The position numbers and the translations under genes are program-made. 64,000 nucleotides of DNA. Source: Amoebophrya sp. A120 (Eukaryota; Sar; Dinophyceae; Syndiniales; Amoebophryaceae). The stretch lies in contig CAJINV010000010.1 of assembly GCA_905178155.1 (NCBI GenBank), positions 583,851-647,850 on the forward strand, given 5' to 3'. This document shows positions 44,038 through 56,000 of the stretch, in pieces (the first letter of the stretch is position 1; the number at the start of each line of letters is the position of its first letter). A model generated the notes under the pieces. It was given only the letters and a program-made list of their open reading frames with translations, was not told the origin of the DNA and ran no database searches.

Positions 44038-47000
44038 TCACGCCAAATTTGGCGTTGCAGCACCAGAAACCCGCGTGGGCGGGCGGTCCTCGATGTAGGC
44101 AATGTCCGTGAAGGGGTGGCGGTACAGCGGTTGGTTGAGCCGCTTCTGGTCTATCCTGTGCAAAAGTATCGCACTCGTTGTAATTGCATTTATGCATGAC
44201 AAATCTTTTTATTAAGGTAAATCAGCATGAGAAATTTATTCATTTGTAATGCTGAGCAAATTTGTAATGCAATTGCTATATATTATATTCATGCGAAAAA
44301 AGAGGTAGACAGAGGGTAAACAAGAGGTGGCCGAGAGGTCAAAAAGAGGTCAAAAGAGGTAAAAAAGAGGTCGACAGAGGTGGAGAGGTGGCGCGGGACC
44401 CCTTTCGAGAGGGTCGGCGAGAGGGTGCGCGAGTATAGCCCGCCGAAGGACCCACCTTAAGGCGGCGCCTAAGTGCCTCAGAGGGTGCAGAGAGGTCACA
44501 AAGAGGGGGCGCGAGAGGTCGACAGAGGTCGAGAGAGGTGGCGCGAATAAGGGCCAACCTCTCGCGCACCCTCTCGGCCACCTCTGTCGACCTCTACCCT
44601 CGAGTATAGCCGGACTATTAGCGGGGACCCCCAAAAGAGGTAAAAAAGAGGGTCTGCGAGAGGTCTGCGAGAGGGTAAAGACACAAAGTAGCGGGCGCGA
44701 ATCCGCATGGGAGTCCCCATATTTAGCGTCGCAGGCTCTTCGCGGACTTGTTTTGTCCGGCGCCTGTCCCCACCACCCTCTCGCGCACCCTCTCGCGCCA
44801 CCCTCTCGCGCGACCCTCTCGCGCCACCCTCCCGCGCCACCCTCTCGCGGCGGGCGGCTTCTGTTCGCCCCCGGTGTTCTTTGCAGTTGCTCCCTGCGCA
44901 GAGCGCCCACAGGCGCGGGAGGCGCGCAAGTAGTCCTGCGGGTTGGCGCGGCGCAAACTCCAGTATGCTTCGTTGCGCACAGGCCCGTGGCGTTGTGGTC
45001 CGATCGGCAAACTGTCTTGCCCCGGTCCAACAGCCTTGCGCTCCGGCGGCAGCCGGAGCATGGCTGGTTTATACTAGTACGACACTTTTGCACTGCATAT
45101 GGTCCAGCACGTGGCCGATCAACCCGATGGAGCGCGCCGGTATCAAATGCAAATATGTCTGGTGTTCTCAGTTAAATGTCATGCGGTTTTTGCATCATGA
45201 CCGCCCAGAAGCTTTGGTAAATGCAAGCAATAGCATCACAAGTTTAAAGTTTTGAGAAGGCTTCTTCTCGCTGATGCCCATCGGCCAGAGCTAGTAGCAT
45301 CACAAACGCACAAGTCTCTTCCAGAGGACCTGGACATATTTGCGATGCCTAGCCAGCACGAACAAGCCGTTCAGGCAGCCGGAATCCACGAACTGGTCAC
45401 ACTCTTCGACTGTGAACGCGCCGCACTTTCTATCGTGGGAAAAAACTGTCTCAGGCGCAACTTGCAATGCGCAACTCCCTTGAGACAGTTTTTTGTCATG
45501 CTCGACACGCAAGAAAATCGTCTTTCACAGGCATTTTTCCTTGTTTCTCACGCATCACAGGTTTTCCGTGTCTTGCTGCGCAAATTTCTATTGCTAGAGT
45601 CTACTGCAAAGGCTTGAGACTGGGACAGTTTTTTCGTACGATACTTTCGCAGCATGTCCACAAAGGCGGCGGCAATGCATCCGTCGACGTTGAGGATGAG
45701 GTTGGCTTTCTTGGTGATGGTCACTTCCTCCACCTTCAGCGCAAATCCCAGCACGGACTCCTGCGGATCCTCGCTGTATCCCACGAAAAAAGTGTTACAG
45801 TTACACATTTGTAGTGAATTCAGCAACACAAATTTCTCTGCATGAGAGAGAAAACTTGTAATGCAGAAATCCTACGGGAAAACACCTGTGAAACGAGGCT
45901 CCTATGCATATCCGGCATGACAGAGCTTGTCTGTCTTGCTTGCCCTGCAACGCAATGTGTAACTGTATTAACACTTTTTTCTGGCGATACGCTGGACCAG
46001 TTGTCCAATGCGAACTTCTTCAAAATTTCCACTCGTTTGTCTCGTGAGGAAAAACAACCCCTCCCCATATCGGACAGGAAATTTGTGATGCTGGATTTCC
46101 GTACACAAGTCGGCTTGTATTGCTAGAGGGCCAAGGGACGCAGTTATGGCCGAAAATTTGTCATGCTGTTTCCCACTCGCAGTTGCCTCCTGTCATGCTA
46201 AAGACGCAAGGCCTTCTTACGTCAGCCAGCGCTACAGACTGCATCTTTTCCCTTCTAGCATGACAATATGATTTGTGGTCACAAATCAGCATCACAAATC
46301 TTGAGTATGGGGTGGGGGGATTTTTCATTTTGATAGTTTGTCCGGGTTGTGCTTCGACTTGATTCGGTGCCCGATCCCCATGATGAGTTCGTTCTTCTTC
46401 TTCATTTCGTTCACGTAGTCACGCGCGTCAATGGCCTTGTCGAACTTATCGAGACTGCAAGATAAGTATCGCACTGGTAATAATAATTGCAGTCACACCT
46501 TAAAAAGCTCTTTCCCAAGGTAAAGCCGCACTACAAATTTCGTTTCTCATGCTGAAGAAATTTGTGTTTGTCATGCGATTTCTACTAGAAGTGCGATGCT
46601 CTTGCGATGCATAAAACGCCTTGGTGAAAGACTTTGCGGCGGCATCAAGCGCGCCGCCAAACCGCGGCCCAATGGTGAGCAACCCGCTGCAGAGGCTGTC
46701 CACCACATCCTTCCCCGCGCGGGCACACACGATTGCGTTGTGCGCTCCCGAGACGGCGGGACCGTGGTCGGCGCACACCATCAGGATCATCTCCATGAAC
46801 TGGCAGCTATCAAATGTAAAAGTGTCTGGGTCTGGAAGGTTGCAACTTGTGATGCTGTCTTTGGAAGGTAAAAAAATCTGTATTGCATGACCAGCAAGAG
46901 GGCTTCAGTTTGTGCTACGCGGAGTGGGCGTTTCTCATGCGGAATACGCATCAGAAGGCCCTTTAAAAATCTATGATGCTCGGCCATGCATTACAGGCGT

Positions 47001-50000
47001 CATGGGTTATGCAAAATATGCATGACAAACCTGGCAATCTTCCAGACCCAGACATTTTTACACTTGATAGCAGCACTCGAGCGGCAAGTTCCGTTTGAAC
47101 CACAGCAACGAAATGACCGAGCCCACGCCGCGGCTCATCTGCATGATGTTGCTCAATTTCATGCCCCCGTACGTCACTTCGTCCCCCCTGTCGTCCGAAA
47201 TGCTGCACACCATGTTGGCCGGGTTCGGGCGCACTACGCCGAGCTTCTGCAGCGTCTTGAAGTCTTTGGGCACTTGCGGCACCTCCGGCTCCTGAAACAG
47301 GGGAATCTCCTTCTTTTCGAGCAATTGCTTGTAGATTTTGTTGATCTCCGTGCCGAGGGAGTCAAACGATCGGGGCACTGTGATGCCGTTCTGAAGTGAT
47401 ATGACCCGCTCAAACGTTAGTTACAATCTCAAACGTTACAATAGAATCTGGATTTTTTATTGCATGATGAGCATAACAGAACCGCACAGCGTTCCACTTT
47501 CTGCAATACAAATTTCGGATGATTTGCTAGTGCGGTTTGGGACTCCAGAATTTGTCATGCGCAATGCTGTGGGAGTAGGCTAGGCCATTCGCCTTTTGCA
47601 TCACAGATTTCCAGATTCTATTATAACGTTTGAGATTGTACTAACACCTGAGCAGGTTATAAGGGAGAGCGCCAGATTTTTTGCCTTCGCGGTTTCGCGG
47701 TCGGACCGGGATTATCAACTGCAAGTGTGTCTGGGTCTGGAAGAGTGCCAGACTTGTCATGCAGGTTTTCCATGACCCATGAGGTCTGGTATGTAAGACG
47801 TAGCATGGCAGATTCTGTCAAAGTTGTTCTATCGTGCCTATCCTGCATGAGAAACCGCCTCTCGATTGGCTCAAAAGTGGAGAACTTTTAGTAATCACGC
47901 AACACAGATTTATTTTACATGACTCAGATTTAGCATGACAAGTTGCTTTGTTCCAGAGGACCCAGACACTTCTGCTTTTGATAGGGATTGCGCCCCGGCG
48001 TGCCCGAACTGCATCTCGTCGCTGAACGCCGCTGCACAGGTATTCTGAGGAAAAACATCCCCACCCCAGAGTTGTCGTGCAAATCTGCATGCCAAAAAAG
48101 CTTCTCATGCGGAGCCCCATGCGAAGCATTTTGTCTTCATGTTTTGGAGTCAATTTGTGATGCTTAATCAGGGTTATACGCTAGGCCTGTGATGCTGCTG
48201 AACTAGCTGAACAGGACTACACTACGAGGACAAACTTCTCATGCGAAACAACCAACTCTGGTTGATTTATTGTCTAGCTGATTTTCCAACTTGACTATGG
48301 GGTGAGGACGTAGTTTTCAGACAGGATAACAGGTGCCGACACACCACGCGACCAGTGGCTTGGTGATTCGTTTGTCCTTGACCGCATCGAGCACCTCGTA
48401 CTCATCCAACCCCCCGACTTCCCCGAGCAACACAATCATTTTCACGCTCGGATTCCGCTGGTACCGCAGGATGTGGTCCAGAAACCGCGTGCCCGGATAC
48501 CGATCCCCGCCCACCGCCACGCCCTCGGCCACACCGTTGGTGTTGCGACATATGATGTTGTTCAACTCGTTGCTCATGCCGCCGGACCGGGAGACGTATG
48601 CCACAGACCCCGGACGGTATGGATTGCAAATATGTCTGGGTCTGGAAGAGTGGAACTTGTAATGCTGTCTGCGGATTCTAGAACTATCTGTGTTGCATGA
48701 GCAGCAAGAGGAGTGAGTCCTTGGCACGTCGCGGAGAGGGCATTTCTCATACGTGATTAGCATCAATAACCTCTCAAAAAATCTGTGATGCTAGCACCAG
48801 CATCACCGACCTCAAGGGTCATGCAAAATGTGCATGACAAGCCCCGACTCTTCCAGCCCCAGACATTTTTGCAGTTGATAGACGGTAAAGTTTCGACATG
48901 ATAATGTTTTCGATCGCGCCCCCGGTGTTGCTATCAAATGCAAACATATCTGGGTCTGGAAGGATGTAACTTGTGATGCTCCATTAGGATGCTACAAAAA
49001 TCTGTATTGCTTGAATAGCAAAAGAGGCCCAGTTCTTGCCACGGCGCGAGGGCATTTCTCATGCGGTATAGGCATTAGGAAGGCGTCACGAAATCTGTGA
49101 TGCTAGGGCATGCATTACAGACATCAGGAGTCATGCAAAATGTGCATGACAAACCAGACCCAGACACATTTGCATTTGATAGTTGCCGATGCGAAAGGCG
49201 CCCGGCTTGATGCCGCCCACGGTGGCAGGACCAATAATGGACACGCCCTTTGCCTGATGTTTTTGTATTTTATTGTTTGTGGGCGGTGCATTACGGAAGG
49301 AGGAGCAGCTGTATAGAGGAACACACATCACAAAAAACCGTGCTTTTGTAGCAACGTATATCATGAAAGTGATACATTCATAAAGAAGAAATTATACCTC
49401 CGCAAGGCAGATCAGTTCCCGAGTTTGTCGTTCCGGCATCCCCTCCGCAATCGCTTCTCCTGAGGAAAAACGCCCCCACCCCGAAGTTGTCATGCAGATT
49501 TGCAATTACAGGAACGTTTGTAATGCGCAGCCGCAGCCCCATGAGGCGCATCATTTTGAATCGCGTTTCTGCAGACGGGACAAGTAGATGGGTTTATTGT
49601 GATCCACGCCTGTCCTTCTATACGTACTATATTCTAAACTGCACTACCATACGGAGAGACACAACTTGTCATGCGCGAGTCCCAAAACTTCTGCATTTGT
49701 GTTGCAGATTTACCAATCATTGACTATCAGGTGGGGACGTTTTTGCTCAGAATATCACTGCAATGGTCTTCAACCGGCTCGAAAACTTCAGGGCCTCCAT
49801 GGTGGAATCGTAGCTGGACCGGAAGTATGCATTGCAAAAGTATCGTAGTCGTACTTCTACTAATTGCAGTCATGCATTACAAATCTTTTTCTTAAGGTAA
49901 ATCAGCACAACAAGTCATGCAATTCGTACTTGTACAAGAATACTTTTGCAATGCGTAGGAATGAAGCGAAGTTGATCATGAAAGACACCTCTGGGTGCTC

Positions 50001-53000
50001 ATCAATCGCGTCGGCGATGTTCGGGTACACTGGAATAAAAATTTCCTCTACGCTATCCTGTGTACAAACGTTCCCACCTCCCCAGAGTTCTTCTTGCCAT
50101 GCGGATTTGCAAGTACAGGAACATTTGGAACGCGCATCCCCACAAGGAGTAGAGCTATTTCCATCTGTGGTTGGAAATTTGCAAAAATGCTGCCAACAGG
50201 ACACAGAGATGGCTTTGTGCTGCGACTGTTATTGCTAACCTGCACTACAATACATAGTAAACCGAGAAATTTGAAGATGGCATGCGTGACTCCCCATCAA
50301 CTTTCCAGATTTGTGGTGCAAAGATCCTAACTTGACTATCATGGGGTCCTCGTGGGGACGTTATTTTCACGCAGGATATACGCCCCAGTATATAACCCGC
50401 TCAGGTGTTACAATCCCAAACGTTACAATAGAGTCTGAGATTTGTCTTGCATGATGAGCATGATCCAGCCAACTCTCATAGGGTTGAGCATGACAAGTTC
50501 CGGAGCTGTAAGCCCCACTACATTCTGGCGAAATTTGTATTGCAAAAGGTGGAACGCTGTGCGAGTCTGTCATGCCCATCATGCAACAGAAATTCCAGAT
50601 TCTATTGTAACGTTTGAGATTGTAACCTTTGAGCAGGTCATACAGTAGACCTTCATGTTCTGTCTCCCGCCGAACGGAAACACGACTGCGGAGACCGACG
50701 GCTTCTGCCGCCCGCAGATGCCGTCGAAGTCGAGCATGCGCTGGACCGCGGCCTGCTGCAGGTTATACACAATGCAGGTGGTGTCCTGGGTGGTCTCTTG
50801 CGTTTCCAGGGTCCGTAGTGGATAGAACGCGTGCGGGTGGCGCTCCGAGCCGGAGAGTATGCTGTGAAAATAAAGCGTGTACCATGTTCCGTCCTACATC
50901 GAGTGAGTATGCAAAGCCGGGCGTGGCTGTAGAAATTATATGTATATCTGCCATGCAAAAAATCCAAATTTTGTTCTTGACTGTCATACCCAGGAGGTCC
51001 TCTTGGACGAATCGAAATCGTGGTATACTTTTATTTTCACCGGATACTCAACCCCGCTTGATTATCCTTCGTAGGTGCGGAGCCGGGACTGGCGTCAACC
51101 TGCACAATTGCGGTTTTTTTTGGTCGTTTTGATGTGCTTTGTCATGCTAAAGAGGAACTACCAGAGGTAAAATCTACTAGATCTAGTACGTCATCTTTAT
51201 CAAACTTGTTTCATACTTTGCTGTAGTACACAGTAGGTTATGGTCCTCGATGTCGACAAAAACACCAAGAAATACTTCGTCCCCCAACACCCTCGCTGCG
51301 GCCACATTGTGCCGGATCATGTTGCTGGGCCGCCCCCCATATGAAATGCAAAAGTATCGTACTCGTATAACTATAAATGCATTACAAATTTTCTCAGCAT
51401 GAGAAATAAAATTTGTAATGCGGACTTACCTTGAGAAAGAGATTTGTAATGCATGTTTGCAATTACTACGACTGCGATACTTTTGCACAGGATACCCCAC
51501 CGATGCGCAGGTACTCGGCGGCATCCAGGTCGGGCTCTTCTTATCAAAAGGAAAATTCCCCCCTCCCCATATCGAAAACGAAATTCGCGATGCTGGATTT
51601 GAGTACACAAATCAGATTTTTCTTGCTGCAGAGGACTGCAGGCCCACTTCAAGCCTGAGTAGAGAGGTTTTGGCCTAGGCGCTTAGCATGAGAAACGTCT
51701 GCGCTGTAGGCCACACAGCATCACAAACCGCCTGCATAATGCGGCGGAGCCTGTGGAGTTGCCTTCTTGCAAGACAGAGATCATCTGTGGTCGCAAATCA
51801 GCATTGCAAATTTTCGGCGACGTACCTTTTCGATATGGGGAGGGGGAATTTTTCCGCGGGATACTTCTAACACCTCCATGAGGCCGAGAGACATCGGGAC
51901 GATGGTATCAAATACAAGAATCCCTGGATGTGTGGAAGGATGCCAGTTTGTCATGCTGCCTTTGGATTCGACAAAAATCTGTACTGCATGAGCAGCAACA
52001 GGAGTCCAGTTTTCGCTACACGGACAGGGCATTATTATATTTCACATGCGGTAGAGGCATGAGAAAGCCCTCGGAATAAAATCTGTGATGCGAGAGCATA
52101 CATCGCAGGCATCCTGGTCTTCCAAAATCTGCATGACAAACTCCTACTCCCATCCAGACCCAGACACTTTTGCAGTTGATAGATGGAAGTCATGTGCGTT
52201 TCGGGACCGTAGACTTTGATGGGCAGGCCGACGCTGGTGTATCAACTGTAAAAATGTCTGGGTCTGGAAGAGTCATGCTGTTTTTGCATGACACAGACGG
52301 TCTGGCATGGAAGCTCTAGCATCACAGGTTTCGAGAAGCTTCCGCAATGCCGAATCCGCATGACAAGTCCCCCATTTTGGTGACAGAAAGTGGGCAGCTT
52401 TTGCTACCTATGCATGAGAGATTTTTCTGTGTTCTGAAATGCGCATCACAAGTTGCATTCTTCCAGACCCAGACATTTTTGCAATCCATATGGTGACCGC
52501 GTCCTTGATTTTCCGCAACCCCTATCACGAGAAAAAAGTATTACAGTCACACACTCTGATGGAAGACAAGCAAGAGAGACAACCTCTGTCATGCAGGAAA
52601 TGCTTGCCAGCCTCATTTCTTTCGTGTTTTCCCTTATAGTCTGCGCATGACAGGTTTTCTTTGCCATGTCGAGCAACTTTGTGATGCAGAAACTCCAACA
52701 AGTGTGTAACTGTAACACTTTTTTCCTTGGATAACCCCTCGAGAAAATTCAGTCCCGCCCGGCGCACCCAGAAGGTGACTTTGTGGTCTTTTAACTCGTC
52801 GTATCGTACGAAAAAAGTGTTTCACTGTAGGGATTTTGCAAGTTCTGCATCACAAGTTTGTTCTACATCACAGAAAAAATTTGCCATGCGAGATTCCTCA
52901 GGGAAAAGTACACAGCTAAAAATCCATTGTCTTGCATGTGTAGCAAGACAAACACTTCCCAGATACATTTTCTGCATGACAAGTTTACAGTGAAACAGTT

Positions 53001-56000
53001 TTTTCTTGCGATACATCGGAGTACGCCTTGATCGCCTTGATCAACCCGGAGAAGTATCCTCTGCAAAAACGTCCCCACGATCCCATACCTGTGACGCAAA
53101 TCTGCATGCTGAAACTGTTTCTCATGCGGAGCCCCACGAGACGCGTTTTCTAGTCATGTTTTGGACGAATTTGTGATGCTCAAAGTGTAGCATGACATGC
53201 TGGATTCGTGATGTTCTTGTTGCACTAGCTCAACACGATGATTTTTACACTGCGTGCCCGAACTTGTCATGCGTAACAGCCAAAGGTTGTTGATTTGTCT
53301 TGCAGATGTCCCAACTTGACTATGGGGTCTATCTTGGGGGCGTTTTTATTCAGGATAAGAAGGTGCCCGCCACATCGGTAAAGTTGGCAATGCCGCCCCC
53401 GATGATGAACACTTTGCCTTCCGGCCGCTTCGTGCCCTTGGTGAGGAGCTGAAACAGCGTTTTCGCGTACTGGTACGTCTCGTCCGCGGTCGGAGCGCCC
53501 GAGTATATTGTGAGTAAAAACGTCCCAACACCAGAGTTGTCATGCAAATGCGCAATGACAGGAACATTTGTAATGCGCAGCTCCATGAGAGGAATTCCCA
53601 GTCGTGTTTTGGAATCTGTAATGCTGTAAACAGGATGCGAAAGTGGCTTTCTCATGTGGCTTTTCTAGCCAATCAGCACTACACTGCAGAGAGAAAAACT
53701 TGTCATGCACAACTCTCAAAACTTGGAGATTTGTGTTGCTAGATTCCCAACTTGACTATGGGGTGGAGACGTTTTTGCTTAGGATAGAGTATTCGCCGTA
53801 GTTTGCGAGTTCCGAACCGTACCCGAAATCCACGACGGTGTATCAAGTGTAAAAATGTCTGGGTCTGGAAGGTTGGAACTTGTGATGCTAACTTTGGACT
53901 CTAAAAAAATTTGTGTTGCATGACCAGCAATAGGAGCCCAGTTTGTGCTACGCGGGGAGGGCATTTGTCATGCGGGATAGGCATCAGGAAGGCCTCTAAA
54001 AATATGTGATGCCAGACCATGCATTACAGACATCATGGCTCATGGAAAATATGCATGACAAATCTAGAAATCTTCCAGACCCAGACACTTTTACATTTGA
54101 TACTGTGTCGGAGTAGACCACGGAGGCACCACCACTATCCTGTGCAAAAGTTGTATCGTAAACGTACTAATCGCATCCATGCATTACAGATTTCATTTAT
54201 TGAGGTAAATCCGCATTAGAGATTCCATTTCTAATGCTGAGGAAATTTGTAATGCGATTTATACTAGTATGATACTTTTGTAATGCATAACCACCCGCCA
54301 CCATCAACCACACGCGGCCGTTCGGGTTCAACACGGTCAATTTCAGCGACGCACCGGTCTTTTCGTCCAGCTTGCGGATAAAGGCCTCCTCGTATCCTAT
54401 GTAAAAGCGTCCCCACCCAAAAGTCAAGCTGGGGAGTCGGCTAGACAAATCCACAAGTTTTGGCTGTTTTGCATGACAAATTTCGACTAGTAGTGTAGTG
54501 CTGTTTGAGGTAGTTCATCAGCATCACAGATCTAGTATAGCATGATGATTGGAGCATGACAAATTCCAAAACACGACTAGACAATGCTTCTCATGGGGCT
54601 CCGCATGAGAAACATTTTCAGCATGCAGGTTTGCATTACAACTCTGGGATGGGGACGTTTTTCAATACGATACCTCGGGAAATTCGTTGCGCCCAAAAGC
54701 GGTTGGAAAGTCCACCTCGCCCCACTTCTTGTCGCAGAGGAACGCGTATGCATTGCAAATATGTCTGGGTCTGGAAGGATGCAAGGTCTGTCATGCATAT
54801 TTTGCATGACCCCTGATGCCTGTAATGCTTTGCCTAGCATGACAGTTCTCTTGAGGGCTTCCTGATTCCTATTCGGCATGAGAAATGCCCTCTCCGTGTA
54901 GCACAAACTGGACGCAGCATCACAAGTTGCAACCTGCCAGACCCAGATGACATATTTGCATTTGATAACCCGGCCGTCTCGTCGATTTTTGCCGCGAGGT
55001 CCAGGGGCACGATCTGCAAGCCGCTGGCGGTTCGCGCGTCGTCGACGACACACAGAGGGTTGATTTCCAGGTAGCTGTAGTGACACTCGGCGTAGAGCTA
55101 TCCAAGAAAAAAACACCATCACAATCACATTTAGGAGGTTTTGCGTCAGAAATTAGTCTCGCATGACAAATTTTTCTTGTATTGCAAAAACACAAAGAGA
55201 AATCGCGTATAAGTCTTGACTGTGATGCATTTTTGCGCATGACAAAATTTTTTGTATTGCAAAAATGTGCAAAAGTGGTTGTGATGGTGTTTTTTTCTTG
55301 AATAAGAGCTCAAACAGGTTGCGGATGTACTCGGACAAAATTTTTTATGGGATTCTCAAACGTTACATTCTCAACTGTCACATGAATTTGTCATGCAAAA
55401 CTCTCATCAGTATCACTATCATCATGCTGCTTCGCATGACAAATTTTCAAAGGGCTAAAGAGCATCTAAATCTGTGCCGAACCTGTAATGCAAAACGCGC
55501 AATCTTGTTCACCCTTGCATTTTTGCCATTCTTGCATTACAAATTCATGTAACAGTTGAGAATGAACATTTGAGAAGGCCATATTTTTCGCCGGGACACC
55601 GGCACCTGGTGCAGCAGGTTGTCCAATTCGTCATCCGTCAGCTGCTTCTTCGAGTCCGTCTTTACCTTCAGCCGTTCGGCTTTCGCGTCCACGTCGCCGA
55701 TATCGACCCCGCCCTCGTGGTAAAAGAAGATCTCGTATCAAATGTAAAAACGTCTGGGTCTGGAAGCGTCATGCTGTTTCTGCATGACGCAGAAGGTCTG
55801 GCATGGAAGCTCTAGCATCACAGGTTTCGGAAGCTTCCGCAATGCCGAAACCGCATGACAAATCCCACATTATGGTGACAGAAAGTGAACAGCTTCTGCT
55901 ACCTATGCATGAGAGATTTTTGTGTGTTCTGAAATGCGCATCACAGGTTACATCCTTCCAGACCCAGACATTTTTGCGCTTGATATCTCGTCGTAGTACC

